Shown: positions 11,086 to 21,177 of the stretch, in pieces
Layout: each line of letters starts with the position of its first letter
How positions within the stretch are numbered: position 1 is the first letter of the stretch
NCBI GenBank assembly: GCA_010093605.1
Contig: MU004197.1
Span: 1,364,001 to 1,428,000 of the forward strand
Source of the DNA: Lophium mytilinum
Lineage: Eukaryota > Ascomycota > Dothideomycetes > Mytilinidiales > Mytilinidiaceae
Length of the DNA: 64,000 nt
Direction: 5' to 3'
Program-made: the position numbers and the translations under genes
Notes under the pieces: generated by a model
The model's input: only the letters and a program-made list of their open reading frames with translations
What the model was told of the DNA's origin: nothing
Database searches by the model: none

Positions 11086-12107
11086 GGTTAGCCGAGACTT
11101 TTGCACCGAATAGGTCCAACGAGATTGATCCCAAGTCCAGGGCCAAAATAAGGTACCCTATAGGGACTACATGACGCCGACAAGGAGAGAGATTTATTGA
11201 GAAATCTGGAGCTCAACGTGCAGACAGAGCCTACAGGTCTTCGGGATGGATGCCATCGAGAAGAGATATCCGTGGCGGCGAATGCTGGTAAGCTCCCTAC
11301 CTAGTCTTTCAGCGACGTACTAAGACCAACCGGCTACTTTCTCAATCAAGACGCAACGCCAACAGCACGCCAAAAGACCCGGAGAGGCTTCCCGCAGTAT
11401 CCGACTAGAATACCTCAATGCTCTGGTGTGCTCTGCTCTCCAGAATGAAGGAGACACCAGACTAAAGAAAGGTTATAGGCAACCTTAGTCCACCACTTTC
11501 ACATCAGTGCATCCTAGACACCATACCGAGCATTGACTATGGGAATGGCTTGGAGATATCCGAACGAGAAACGGTATCTGCCACGCTGTCATTTAGCGAA
11601 AGCTGATAGAAGAACGGAAAACGCCAACACCCGCCAAACCATATTCAATGACAGCACCGTTGTGAAGACTGATCTTCTAGAAAAGCTGCAGACAGGCCAA
11701 ATTGACATGTCGGGTCTGGCACAAACTGGAACGAAAGGATGATGGTGAACGCAGGTCCGATGCCTGGACGATGACGTTCTCCGGACATGAGAAACGCCAA
11801 GAACACGACGCCTGAGCGACACGAGGACAAAAGATGGTGAAGGACCAGCAGAGCACTCTTCAAGATGTCTCCATGTACATCCCGAGCTTTTGGACGATAT
11901 GAAGAAGTGGGCAAGGTGTAGTGGTGGAGAGACGCAGTAGGCATTCTAGTGGTGAGGTTGGGAAAAGCTTTGTTGCGGCATTCCCACCAAATGGAAAGGG
12001 TGGGGGAGGCCAACCCACATCCGCTTAGCTCAAGCGCGCGACTTCTCCTCATCCGCGGACCTTTTGCCATTACAATCGTGCATACCCTCCGTCGACCCAT
12101 CGCGACC
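11086..12107. other. intergenic region
   Basis: No supported gene. A weak similarity between about 11264-11385 and about 11549-11640 (both 'agatatccg' followed by 'aacgccaacac/agcac') hints at another degenerate repeat of about 285 bp. The last few hundred bases should contain the promoter of the F-box gene that starts at 12108. Confidence 0.4.
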
Positions 12108-13517
12108 ATGGCAATCGGCCCCAATCTCCTGCTGGAACTTCCCGGGGAACTGTTGGAGCATGTGCTTTCATTCCTCCCCCCCAGTGACATTGTCCACTTC
12201 GGCCGTACTTGCCGCACCGCCTACGACTTCACACGCCCGTCGAACAAGCTGCTCTGGCGCTCGGCCTTCTTGCACGCTTTCGACGATCCCCGGGACGTCT
12301 GGGCCGAGTTGCTGCCCTCAGCTCGCGCCCTGACGAAGACCCGGGAAGCCGGATGGGACTGGCACGACGAGTTAGGCCGGAGAATGCGCGTTCTGAGAGT
12401 GTTCCAGGACGATGATGTCGATGCCATCCAAGGGAACCACGATGAAATCACCGGCATCATCCTCGACACTTTCGACACGACTTACATTGCCACGTCTCGG
12501 AATCTGACCTATCTGAACCAGGTCTTCCAGGCTTCCTCCAATGCCGAAAGACTCGTTCACGATTTCCACAAGGGTATTGAGAACTATCACGCATCTAATG
12601 ATTTGCGCGTTGACCGTTCCATGGTCACGAGATCTATGATCCCTAGACAGCCGGTGTCGCCTGATTCCTCGAAATTGCACGTTTTGTACGGACCAACCCG
12701 CCGAGAGTTCGCCTCGAAGCGATCTCGAGTAGGAGCGAGGGCCGTCGTCTACGACTGGTCTATTACGGGCCCCGATGCGGACCATGGGCCATTTATCAAG
12801 GATCTAAGCGGTCAAGTCAATTGGACATCTCTGGAAGCGATCGCTAGCCTCATGTCTCGCAACTTTGACTCTGCAAAGGACGTGCATCTAGAAACTCCGA
12901 CTGGTTTTCGGAACAATCTCCGCCATCTATCGCCCCAAAATCCCGAATTCCCCGGCGACTGGGCTGGTGTATCTGGAAAATGGATTGGTACTTACGCTTT
13001 CCTTGACTATAGGGACTTGGTGCATTACAATTTCGCTCCTGGCCCAGAGCATGGCGCAGGTTTGGAGTCTTACGAAGAGGCGACCGGAGATCTTATGCTC
13101 TTGGACCTCAGACTCGACGAGTCTGAGGAAGCCAAAACGGATCCCAGATTCCGCACGCCGCTACCAGTATGCGAGGATCTTCCTGTGTTGTATTTCTCCG
13201 GCATCTCACGAAGCCACCGTGCGCACACGCCACGTATCAGCATCCGGGGAAGTGTGTCTCTAGTCCCGGGAGCCAGAGAGGTTCGATGGCGCTTCCTTAT
13301 CAAGTGAGTCCTTTCTTCATGTCACGGCCGTCATTACTGACCGAAAACTAGTTACGCGGGCGCCGACCAATGGCAACTTGAAGGAGTCCAGCCCGGAGGC
13401 GTTCGCTCAGGGGGTATCTTTGGCATATGGACGCATTGCGATCACGATGAGAATGGTCCGATTGGTCCATTCTGCTACTACCCTTATTCGCTTTGTGAAA
13501 ACCAGGAAGACTTTTGA
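12108..13517 (+). CDS. F-box domain protein, two exons
   Basis: Exons are 12108-13303 and 13352-13517, with a 48-nt intron (gtgagt...ctgac...ctag), giving 453 residues. The start at 12108 has a good context (cgaccATGGC); an in-frame ATG at 11949 would add 53 unremarkable residues. A clear F-box occupies about residues 5-45 (LLELPGELLEHVLSFLPPSD, then GRTCRTAYD). The C-terminus, completed only by the second exon, has a GG-x-R-SGGIFG-x-W turn and a DENGPIGPFCYYPY segment, which I recall from a fungal F-box family. Likely a substrate receptor of an SCF ubiquitin ligase; target unknown. Confidence 0.88.
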
Positions 13518-14158
13518 TTACAGTGAGACTTAGGTAGCTATGCACACTTATCAGGTTTGATTTCTTCGTTGTTCTCGACATTCTTCTCAGCTTCACGTAA
13601 TTTCACAGCACTGGTACTGTAAAAGCCTATCTCATCTGGGTGCGATTAAATCTGGAGATTGACGTCACATTTGTCACGTGATCAACGCGGCCTTGGCGGA
13701 GTCACTGGTCCGTTTGTTGAGTACTGGAAGCTCGAACTCACTTTTCCTCTGCGAATCCTGCCCGTGATGCGAAGAAACAGGCATGCTGCAAAATGGTTGT
13801 GACATCGTTTCCTGGACCCTCGCGTTGTCCATATATTGTTTCCAGACCAGATTCACAAAATGCCACTTCGAAACTTATCCAGTCCGGCCACTTTGAAGGA
13901 CAACCATGGAGTCCTTTGTTAGCTGTTCACTGGGATCAAAGAAACATCAATGCTTTTGTTCGATATCCGCTACTTTCACGCCACATTTCTTTGTTGTCGA
14001 AGCAATCCTGTAGTCGGGCTGTCAAAGACGGGAAGCATCTATTTAATTGACAATGGCTTCATCGTTTCGAGGACTTCACAATCCGCTTTCGAATTCTCGA
14101 GAAATATCGTGTTATCACTTGCTAAAACATCACACAATTCTAGTTCCTCAACTCAAAC
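13518..14158. other. intergenic region
   Basis: Nothing recognisable beyond short chance frames. It separates the F-box gene from the small basic protein gene and should contain that gene's promoter. Confidence 0.4.
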
Positions 14159-14575
14159 ATGGCACCACGACGTAAGGCTGCCACCGAAGCTGCAAAGGCG
14201 TCGGCTGCGCTAAAAGCTGGAAGATTCAGGTCCACATATGGAGTACCCACCCCGCGCCAACCTTCTCCTAGTCCCCCACTCGCGCCAAAAACTCCTACGC
14301 CTATCAAGAAGGCCAGGAAGGCGCGGGCGGCGGAGACTCGTCGCCAGAAAAACGCACGGATGGTCAAAACGTGGGCCACGAGACGTGCAAACGCGGCGGA
14401 AGCGGCTCGGCAGAAGCAAGAAGAGGAAGAGAGCGACGCGGCAGAGAGGGAGTCGCAGATAGACGAGAGGGATAACCGTGCCGCGTTTAGAGAGTACTAT
14501 CGTTCGAGGAACGCGCTGATTCTCAGGATAAGAGCGGATATGCGGACTGCGAGGAGGCTTGAGAGGAACAGCTGA
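14159..14575 (+). CDS. small basic, Ala/Arg-rich hypothetical protein
   Basis: Single-exon frame of 138 residues with a good start context (aaacATGGC). It opens with a basic MAPRRK, has a Pro/Ser-rich segment (about residues 30-50), then a long Ala/Arg/Glu/Lys-rich stretch (about residues 55-135) likely to be charged alpha-helix or coiled coil. No conserved domain is recognised. The composition would suit a nuclear or nucleic-acid-binding protein, but that is inference. A 152-codon frame lies opposite on the minus strand; the plus frame is preferred for its ATG context and biased composition. Confidence 0.45.
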   Translation: MAPRRKAATEAAKASAALKAGRFRSTYGVPTPRQPSPSPPLAPKTPTPIKKARKARAAETRRQKNARMVKTWATRRANAAEAARQKQEEEESDAAERESQIDERDNRAAFREYYRSRNALILRIRADMRTARRLERNS

Positions 14576-14677
14576 AATGCTAGAAAGGGGGTTGAAGGCA
14601 AGGCAAGTGCCCGTGGTTAGGATACCTTCATGTGTAGCTCTTATAAAGCTGTCTATTAGCGCTAACACCGAGTTTAG

Positions 14678-15459
14678 TTGGTCGAGAATTCAGATCCTTC
14701 TATTAAAGTATCTCCTGTTAGCTCTTCAAGCACCTCTAACCCGCCAAAGTCTCCCGTGAAAGATTCTGCTATCACTGCTCCAAGTGTGGAAGCCTTACAC
14801 GATGGATACAGCAAGATCGACAATCTCGCAGACAGAGGTATAATCGCCGTTCCCAATGTCTTTGCCATAGAGAAATTCTTTCGATGGGTCAAAGACTCTG
14901 TCATTTTCAAAGACAGATGCAACGACTGAGTCGTCTCTGCCTGTACCTACGTCGCCCCGGTACTCCACAATGGCAGCCCCAATCCATTTGTAGCCAGAGA
15001 GCTGGATTTCAAGTAGGACGCTGATGTCGAAAATATCGCTATGCTAATTCACGCCATGGTCGATGAGAAGAGTTTCCTACTTGATGATGCCCGGCTGGAA
15101 AAGACACTCGTGATATCGACGACGTTGAAGAAGATGAGGACCATTACGCCAGCATCGCTACCCTCGCGAAGCTTGCCAACTACCCTGAATACGTCGCCAC
15201 AACAGCTAAGCGGCTCATCAAGTACCTGAAGGATAGGGATGATATGGAGCCTTTCGACACCCTCCGCCTTCATCTCGTCTTGACATTTCAGATCGCAAGA
15301 CGTTACTGTAGCACGCCGGAGAGCATCAAGGAAGCTTCCAAACTTACTGACGTAGCTGACGAGACGTGCGACATGCCGTATGCTTTTGTGTTCTTAGACC
15401 TCAAGGACTCACTTCCCCAATCCGCTCGTACCCTAAGCTGCGCACCGAAGAAGCCATGA
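14678..15459 (+). pseudogene. decayed protein-coding gene, family not recognised
   Basis: One reading frame from about 14678 stays protein-like through a TGA (near 14927) and a TAG (near 15014) to about 15118, and continues one frame away to a stop at 15459. Both internal stops fit single C-to-T changes (CGA to TGA, CAG to TAG). The conceptual product has an N-terminal Ser/Pro-rich stretch, then a helical region containing ASIATLAKLANYPEY and RLIKYLKDRD. No usable ATG or family is evident. Two nonsense changes plus a frameshift make a functional product unlikely. Confidence 0.55.
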
Positions 15460-15913
15460 CTTCCCACGCGTTCCAGCACCACCCATGGCCACTGAACCCG
15501 TACTGTGGGGATCCCCGCCTGATGGGTTTCTCCGCTCGAGCTCCTTGGTAGCTTTGGAGCACCTATTATGTAACGTTTGTTCCACCGCAATGTCTAATAT
15601 CGCAACAATGCTAGCTACCGAAAACACGAAACATTAATCCTTGTCTCTAGTCGTATGGAAAAGATAGAATATGAACGACGAGGTTCCACGGTTATCTATG
15701 GGCATAGACAATGCTAACATTCACATTGTGCATAACATAGGTTTAGACGCAAATGATAAATATGTTGCGACCACGTCACCCCAATACTCCCCAACTTCAC
15801 CCAACTTCTGAATTCTAGGTCCTCACCGCCTGTCGAACCTTCCTAGCTTCTAGCGATCTTCGACATCAACGATTCATTCGAACATACGTCCAACCTCTAT
15901 AACGACGACTAGA
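15460..15913. other. intergenic region upstream of the membrane microprotein array
   Basis: No gene is seen. The ~100 bases before 15914 are CT/AC-rich, typical of a fungal core promoter and leader. Confidence 0.4.
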
Positions 15914-16330
15914 ATGGCGTCGAAGATTACCAGCTCCAGCGCGCTTGAGGCCGCGTTCCCATCGAGCACCACTACCCCCACCCAGACGCTGTTGTCGGCG
16001 CCGAATTCAAGTGCCATCGCGCTCATCACAGCCGCTATCATTGTTGTAGTGCTGGCGACCGTTGTTATCGTTGCCTTGGTCTGTGTTCTTCGCAGGCGCA
16101 AACGCAAGGCACGCGCCAACATGGAGCGCGGTTTCGAGCGCGAGTCGGGATTCAAGACAGTCCCGCTCCAGAACCTGGTCGGGACCAAGATGGCCCATGT
16201 ACTGATCAAAGATATCCCATCCAAGCATCCATCTTCGCCGAAGCATGATCCTCGGTTCGTGATCGGCGACGATGGCGATTCCGATGATGAGAGCAAGGTC
16301 CATCACGACCCCAAGAATGGGGACCGATAG
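15914..16330 (+). CDS. single-pass membrane microprotein, array copy 1
   Basis: 138 residues, no intron. Residues 1-35 are Ser/Thr/Pro-rich. A single transmembrane helix follows (about 36-58, very rich in Ile/Val/Ala), then a basic stop-transfer run LRRRKRKAR and the array's shared motif MERG-x4-SGFKTVPL-x-x-L. An acidic tail (GDDGDSDDES) ends the protein. With no cleavable signal peptide, the expected topology is N-terminus out and basic C-terminus in the cytosol. It is the first of four head-to-tail paralogues at 15.9-19.0 kb and has the longest tail. Function unknown; a membrane adaptor or sensor subunit is only a guess. Confidence 0.75.
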   Translation: MASKITSSSALEAAFPSSTTTPTQTLLSAPNSSAIALITAAIIVVVLATVVIVALVCVLRRRKRKARANMERGFERESGFKTVPLQNLVGTKMAHVLIKDIPSKHPSSPKHDPRFVIGDDGDSDDESKVHHDPKNGDR

Positions 16331-16447
16331 GTGGCCGATGAGAGCAGCTAATACGGCTTGGTTAAAAACTCAAATACGTATCGACAACGACCACTTAGTA
16401 CCGTGTTTGTATTAGGTGGCTAAAATCTAAAGAGACCTTCGCACTAC

Positions 16448-16490
16448 CTATGAGCCGCGCGAGGGCGAAGAATGAAATCCCTTTCTCCTG
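16448..16490 (+). repeat. conserved 3' element, copy 1
   Basis: A block beginning 'ctatgagccgcgcgagg' lies about 118 bases after the stop of copy 1. Related blocks follow copy 3 (18252) and copy 4 (19152) at nearly the same distance, so the duplicated unit includes its 3' flank. It may be part of the 3'UTR or polyadenylation region. Confidence 0.6.
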
Positions 16491-16678
16491 ATTTGTTTAT
16501 GCACAATACTTTCGTGACATTGAAACTTTCAGTGTAAGTTACGTTTCCATCTAGAGGTATACACAATGCTAAAATCCCCAATGTTTAGATATGTATCCAG
16601 GAAGCAAACAATATATAAGTTTCAACTAAACCTCTGGAAATACTCCCAAACCGGACTATTCTATCGAAATTCAAAGCA

Positions 16679-17056
16679 ATGGGACCAATTCCGAACCCGC
16701 CAACCGGCTTCAAGCTTCCGCGGCCGCTCAATCTCACATCACCAGAGTCTGACACCCTGCTCCCACCCAGCAACTTTACCGAGCTTTCGCCTGATTTTCT
16801 GGGACCATTCTTAGATCCTTCTTCGATTGAATACGTGTACAGTGAGCAGTTTCTCGACATAGTGATTATCCTCGGTGTCGTAATGTTCGTGTTCGTGGCT
16901 GCGACCTTGTGCGTGCTCTCGATCTGTGCTTACTGTAGACGTAGGAAGTACGCTGAGGTGGACGCTGAAAGTGGTCTCGAGCAAGACTTGGGCTTCAGGA
17001 CCGTCCCACCGAGATGGTTGAGAGGCGCTCATACAAACCCGTGCTTTTATAGATAA
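16679..17056 (+). CDS. single-pass membrane microprotein, array copy 2 (divergent)
   Basis: 125 residues. The N-terminal ~55 residues are Pro/Ser/Asn-rich, with NLT and NFT sequons. One transmembrane helix (about 60-83) is followed by CRRRKYAEVDAESG and LGFRTVPPRWLRG, a diverged form of the array motif. A TATA-like atatataag lies about 65 bases upstream of the ATG. The frame stops early: just after the stop, in another frame, a segment reads LVFGDEEDS, close to FVIGDDGDS in the tail of copy 1, so this copy appears to have lost its acidic tail through a frameshift. Confidence 0.65.
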   Translation: MGPIPNPPTGFKLPRPLNLTSPESDTLLPPSNFTELSPDFLGPFLDPSSIEYVYSEQFLDIVIILGVVMFVFVAATLCVLSICAYCRRRKYAEVDAESGLEQDLGFRTVPPRWLRGAHTNPCFYR

Positions 17057-17796
17057 AAGGTGATCTCCGATTGGTCTTCGGCGATGAAGAAGACTCGCAT
17101 GCCGATGATTCCCGATCCCAGCGCCAACAGGTTGGCTATTGAGAGAGCGGAGACGCGTCCTCGAAGAAAAATGGCATCTTTCCAGCGCCAACACGGACCG
17201 ATTTCTGTTGCTAGGTGAGTGAGCCCTAGAAGGGTCTATGCGCTGGCGCGTGCAAATGAAACTTGATTTCAATTTCCCCGCAACCGGAACAACCACAATT
17301 CATGCTTCATCATCATCGATATCTCGATCGTTCCATTTAACTCCACCTAAATCACTAGATATGTATCATATTGTTTCCATTACCATCATCGTCACCGCTC
17401 GCTCTTCTTTGTCTGCCAATGTTCTCTGAAATTTCTGACTTTTTTTTCCGGATCCTTCACATTGCCTTCGGACTTCGTTCATCTCTCGTGTCTCATTTGC
17501 CCCGTCCTCTATGCGATCCCACATTGTAAGTGTCTTTCTCACAGCGAACATTCCATGCTTGTCTATAATTGTACAATGTTTACGTCTTTTCCGCATTGTT
17601 CAAATACGTATCTTGGAACGAAATAGTATATAGCTTGCACCTGTCACTACAAACGCTCATCAACTCAGTCTTGTCTTTCCAGTTTAGGATCCATAGAACC
17701 AAAGTTTCTCTGTTCCTAGCTATCAGTCAAGCAATTGAAACGTTCCTGTTTCATATCTCAAACCTGGAACACTTCCACTCAACCACGCCAACAAGC

Positions 17797-18147
17797 ATGG
17801 AAACCCACTTCCACCGCCCAGGCGAGCTCCAATCCACCGAGGCCCCGTCTCCCACTCCTACCATTAATCCCGGACAGCGATTCCTACATGATGCTCAATA
17901 CCGGACTGTGGTGCTGGTAGCTGCCGCCGCTATTGCGGTGCTCCTAGTAACCATAGGCATCGTAGTTTGGGTCTGCGTCTGCCGCAGGCGTAAGCGAAAA
18001 GCGCGCGCTGTCGCTGATGTAGAGCGCGGCTACAAGAACCGAACAGGCTTCAATTCCATCCCACTCCACTGGCTCAAAGGCCCTGGAGGAAAGCCGGCCT
18101 CTAACCAAATAGGACCACACCATGGCTCCAAACCTGGTGGCCGATAG
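17797..18147 (+). CDS. single-pass membrane microprotein, array copy 3
   Basis: 116 residues from the ATG at 17797 (gcATGGAA). Upstream in-frame codons read like leader sequence and not protein. After a Pro/Thr/Ser-rich N-terminus (residues 1-38) comes one transmembrane helix (about 39-64), the basic run CRRRKRKAR, then VERG-x4-TGFNSIPLHWLKG and a Gly/His/Pro-rich tail. It is closest to copy 4 in the motif region. Confidence 0.75.
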   Translation: METHFHRPGELQSTEAPSPTPTINPGQRFLHDAQYRTVVLVAAAAIAVLLVTIGIVVWVCVCRRRKRKARAVADVERGYKNRTGFNSIPLHWLKGPGGKPASNQIGPHHGSKPGGR

Positions 18148-18251
18148 GTGAAGAGCTAAGGGGTTAGAGCCCCCTTCGACTGACAGGGTGCGATATTCGC
18201 ACCCGATCACTATGTGTTAGCCTATCGGGACCCTAACATGTGTCGCGCTGC

Positions 18252-18300
18252 CTATGAGACGCGCTAAGGTAAACAACGAACCACTTTCCCTCCGAACTTA
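18252..18300 (+). repeat. conserved 3' element, copy 3
   Basis: A block beginning 'ctatgagacgcgctaagg', about 105 bases after the stop of copy 3, matches the blocks at 16448 and 19152. Confidence 0.6.
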
Positions 18301-18726
18301 AGTTCCATGCAGTCCTGATGTGAAGTCTTTCCAGTGTCATAAAACATACCTTTCTAAACTTTCATACCCACTTTGTTCTTCCGCCATGTCTAGAACTCAA
18401 CACCGTTTACTGTGCCGGGACACTTCTTTTCTCGTGTCTAGCCTTTCATTGCCTGTACCAGCATTGGGTGAGTATATGAACATTGGGTACCCATTCTTGC
18501 CTAGATTCAGAACACTAATAGTCACATTGTGCAGATACAATATAATCTGAATTATAGGTATATATATCTTATCCACACCTCTACAAGCGCTTCGTACTTC
18601 ATTGACTGTTTTCGAAACTGGGAACCACATGTCAAATTGTTCCACCTCCAGCTTTTCAAAAGTCACAAGATTTACCCCACAATCGTGAACGCCTTGGAGG
18701 CCTCCACGCCGTCCAAGCTGGTCACA

Positions 18727-19029
18727 ATGACCACGGACTTCCTTCGACCTCGTTCCACCGAGGTCGCTTCAGCCACACCCACCTCCACGCCAGGTGCCTC
18801 GCCAGGCAAGTCTGGATTGAACCGCAACATCGCCATCGTTGTCTTCGCAGTCCTCCTTACGACCGTCATCGTTGTGGTTCTCTGCATACACCGCAGGCGC
18901 CTGAAGAAGGCGGAGGCCGACATTGAGCGCGGATACGAAGACGAATCCGGGTTCCACTCCATCCCGCTGCATTGGCTTCAAGGGCCTGGAGTGAACCGCA
19001 CTCCTTCTTCACCGACGCCGAATGCATAG
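18727..19029 (+). CDS. single-pass membrane microprotein, array copy 4
   Basis: 100 residues from the ATG at 18727 (gtcacaATGACC). A Thr/Ser/Pro-rich N-terminus (1-35) is followed by one transmembrane helix (about 37-57), HRRRLKKAEAD, then IERG-x4-SGFHSIPLHWLQG and a short Pro/Ser tail. The motif IPLHWL is identical to copy 3, so these two are the youngest pair or are kept alike by selection or conversion. Confidence 0.75.
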   Translation: MTTDFLRPRSTEVASATPTSTPGASPGKSGLNRNIAIVVFAVLLTTVIVVVLCIHRRRLKKAEADIERGYEDESGFHSIPLHWLQGPGVNRTPSSPTPNA

Positions 19030-19151
19030 AGGTAGGAAACCTTATTCGTAGTTCCAACTCATCTGCGAGAAAGTGGGTGCGAAATACCCACCCTGGACCT
19101 GCCACCGCCGCTGTGAGGCAATTAGTATCTGAACAAGCCTTTGAGCTGCCC

Positions 19152-19200
19152 CTACGACGCGCTAAGGTAGACAATAAACCACATTCCCCCAAACTTCCTG
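19152..19200 (+). repeat. conserved 3' element, copy 4
   Basis: A block beginning 'ctacgacgcgctaaggtag', about 123 bases after the stop of copy 4, matches those after copies 1 and 3. Confidence 0.6.
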
Positions 19201-19405
19201 TACCATGCTCACGTGATATTGCCAGTGCTTCATGCTATACAGAAGACCCCAGTCTGTCAGAAATAAAATGAAAGATACCAAAACCCACTCTATTTCCGAC
19301 CCATGCCACGTGGAATGCTAACAAGACATCCTCTAGATATATAATTACCTCGCTGCCCCAACTCCTCTTCTGCTTGCCCAACACCACTGCCATGAGCGCC
19401 CCTAG

Positions 19406-20131
19406 CTAACTGCCACCAGCCGCCCCAAAAGATAGTTCACCAACTCCCACCCCAACCGGCCCAACCAACCTACCCGCAACCCCCCTCTCCATCCCCCACA
19501 CCTCCCCCAGATACTCCAACAATCTCCTCCTCGCCACCCCAACCGCACAAATCCTATCCACCTTCTCCCTCACCGACTTGGCCATTAGACTCTCCCACAA
19601 CATTACCCCATTATCATTGGGCGGGTGGGTCCCCTGCTTAACCTCAGCTTTCGCCTCCAACACCCCATCCCTCCTCCCCTTCGCCTCCCCCACCTCCCTC
19701 ACAATCTCCGCAATGTACGACGCAACAAACTTCTCCGGTCCGAATCCATGGCGCGCGAGCAAGTCGTCCCACCGCTGCCACGTCGCGGGCAAGTTATAGC
19801 GATCCAGCACCGGGAATGTCAGACACAGGGCCCAGAGATGGCGGAAGAGGGTGATGCGGTCGAGTGCGCGGGCGTGCGCGGAGTCGAGGGATGAGCTGTG
19901 CGAAAGGTCGCCCACCCGGCGCTGGCGGGAGGTGTTGAGGGTGTGGAAGCCGGGGAGGGTAGGTGGGGTAGAGGAGTAAGGGGAGCGCTTCAACGGTGGG
20001 AGAACCCTCCCACCCGGGAAGTCGAGACGGCGTTTCTTGTGCGGCGGCTGGGGAATTGATGGGTCTGGAGATGCTGGGTCGGGTTTGAGGAGGCGGGGGT
20101 CGATGGGCTGTGGCGGGTTAGTAGGTGACAT
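19406..20131 (-). CDS. hypothetical protein with a basic nuclear-type signal
   Basis: Single exon, 241 residues from the ATG at 20131. The frame is open to 20245, but the extra 38 residues look like leader sequence. Residues 1-40 are Pro/Asp-rich and hold HKKRRLDF, a candidate nuclear localisation signal. From about residue 85 the protein is helical, with LDRITLFRHLWALC and WQRWDDLLARHGF, and it ends in a Gly/Val-rich tail. I do not recognise the family. It converges with the membrane microprotein array. Confidence 0.6.
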   Translation of the reverse strand: MSPTNPPQPIDPRLLKPDPASPDPSIPQPPHKKRRLDFPGGRVLPPLKRSPYSSTPPTLPGFHTLNTSRQRRVGDLSHSSSLDSAHARALDRITLFRHLWALCLTFPVLDRYNLPATWQRWDDLLARHGFGPEKFVASYIAEIVREVGEAKGRRDGVLEAKAEVKQGTHPPNDNGVMLWESLMAKSVREKVDRICAVGVARRRLLEYLGEVWGMERGVAGRLVGPVGVGVGELSFGAAGGS

Positions 20132-21177
20132 TTTGAGAGCGTTCTCAAAGATCTTACAGGTAGTGGCGGCGGTATCATGTATTGTTCTTCGGCGGACATA
20201 TTGACATAGCAGAGATGACCGGCACCTCGATGTAGTAATAATCAAATATCTCTATGAGTGCGACAAGATATTCGTAGAAGCACTTCCCAGAAAATTCGTT
20301 ATATCAATATGAGTGAGTACTAAGAATCATGTATAGTAGACGTACGCAACACCGAATCGAACTCTTGAACAGTTAATTCCATCACTCGTGACTCACGGTT
20401 GAATCGAAACACACACTCACTCGGTCACTGGTCAGGGGCGCCTCAAAGCGTTGAACCACCCACGTGACCCACCCTCGAAAATAGTCAGTCTTCTACTTCG
20501 CGTTGCGTGAGAAATACTTGAATTGAATCTTTGTTAGCTCGTTTGCAAGTTATCTCCTTGGTTTAATGTTCTCATAATATGGGAGAGGCAGGGGCAAATT
20601 CCGTGATGAAATCATTAAAGATGCGATATTGACTCGTCGGAGAACAATGAATTAGGCGCTAACAACTGGGAACGCGTCAGCTTTTTGATACGATGTGTCG
20701 TTCTAGATGCGCGTACACCACATACCGCTGTATAAAGTCCGTCAACATAAAACCGGTTTGCACAACCCGAGAACTTGCTGAGCTACCTCAGAGGGCGGTA
20801 ACAGCACCCAATAATGTTATGTTAAAGGCGGACGTTGATAGAACAACGATACCTTTATCGCTATCTGTAGAACTTAAAAAGCGCTGAACTCATTTTATCC
20901 CTGAATCTTAACCGATACTGTGGTGGCGGAGGATCACGTTAACCAAGGGGGATAGAGAGTGGGAGAGGATAACATCAATTGTATCGTATCAAAGGAGAGG
21001 TCTTAGCCGTCGTGCTACCTAAGGCAGACTTAACAAGAAGGAGAGATGGTAGATGATGGTGCGCTGACATCCGCAATCGAGAAGAGATCTGATCGCTCAT
21101 CAAGTGTCGCTCTTATACCTGCACCGATCTACCCTGCACCGATCTACCTTGCACCGGTCTACCTCACCACAACACCA
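20132..21177. other. intergenic region
   Basis: It holds the promoter of the minus-strand gene ending at 19406 and the 3' side of the P450. No gene is seen; short plus-strand frames at about 20693 and 21046 have no supporting features. Confidence 0.4.
21119..21163. repeat. three 15-bp direct repeats
   Basis: The unit 'cctgcaccgatctac' occurs three times in a row, the third copy with two changes, just beyond the stop codon of the P450 gene. Confidence 0.85.

Noticed and set aside
11645-12217. 190-codon minus-strand frame
   Set aside because: It overlaps the promoter and start of the F-box gene at 12108 and has no recognisable features.
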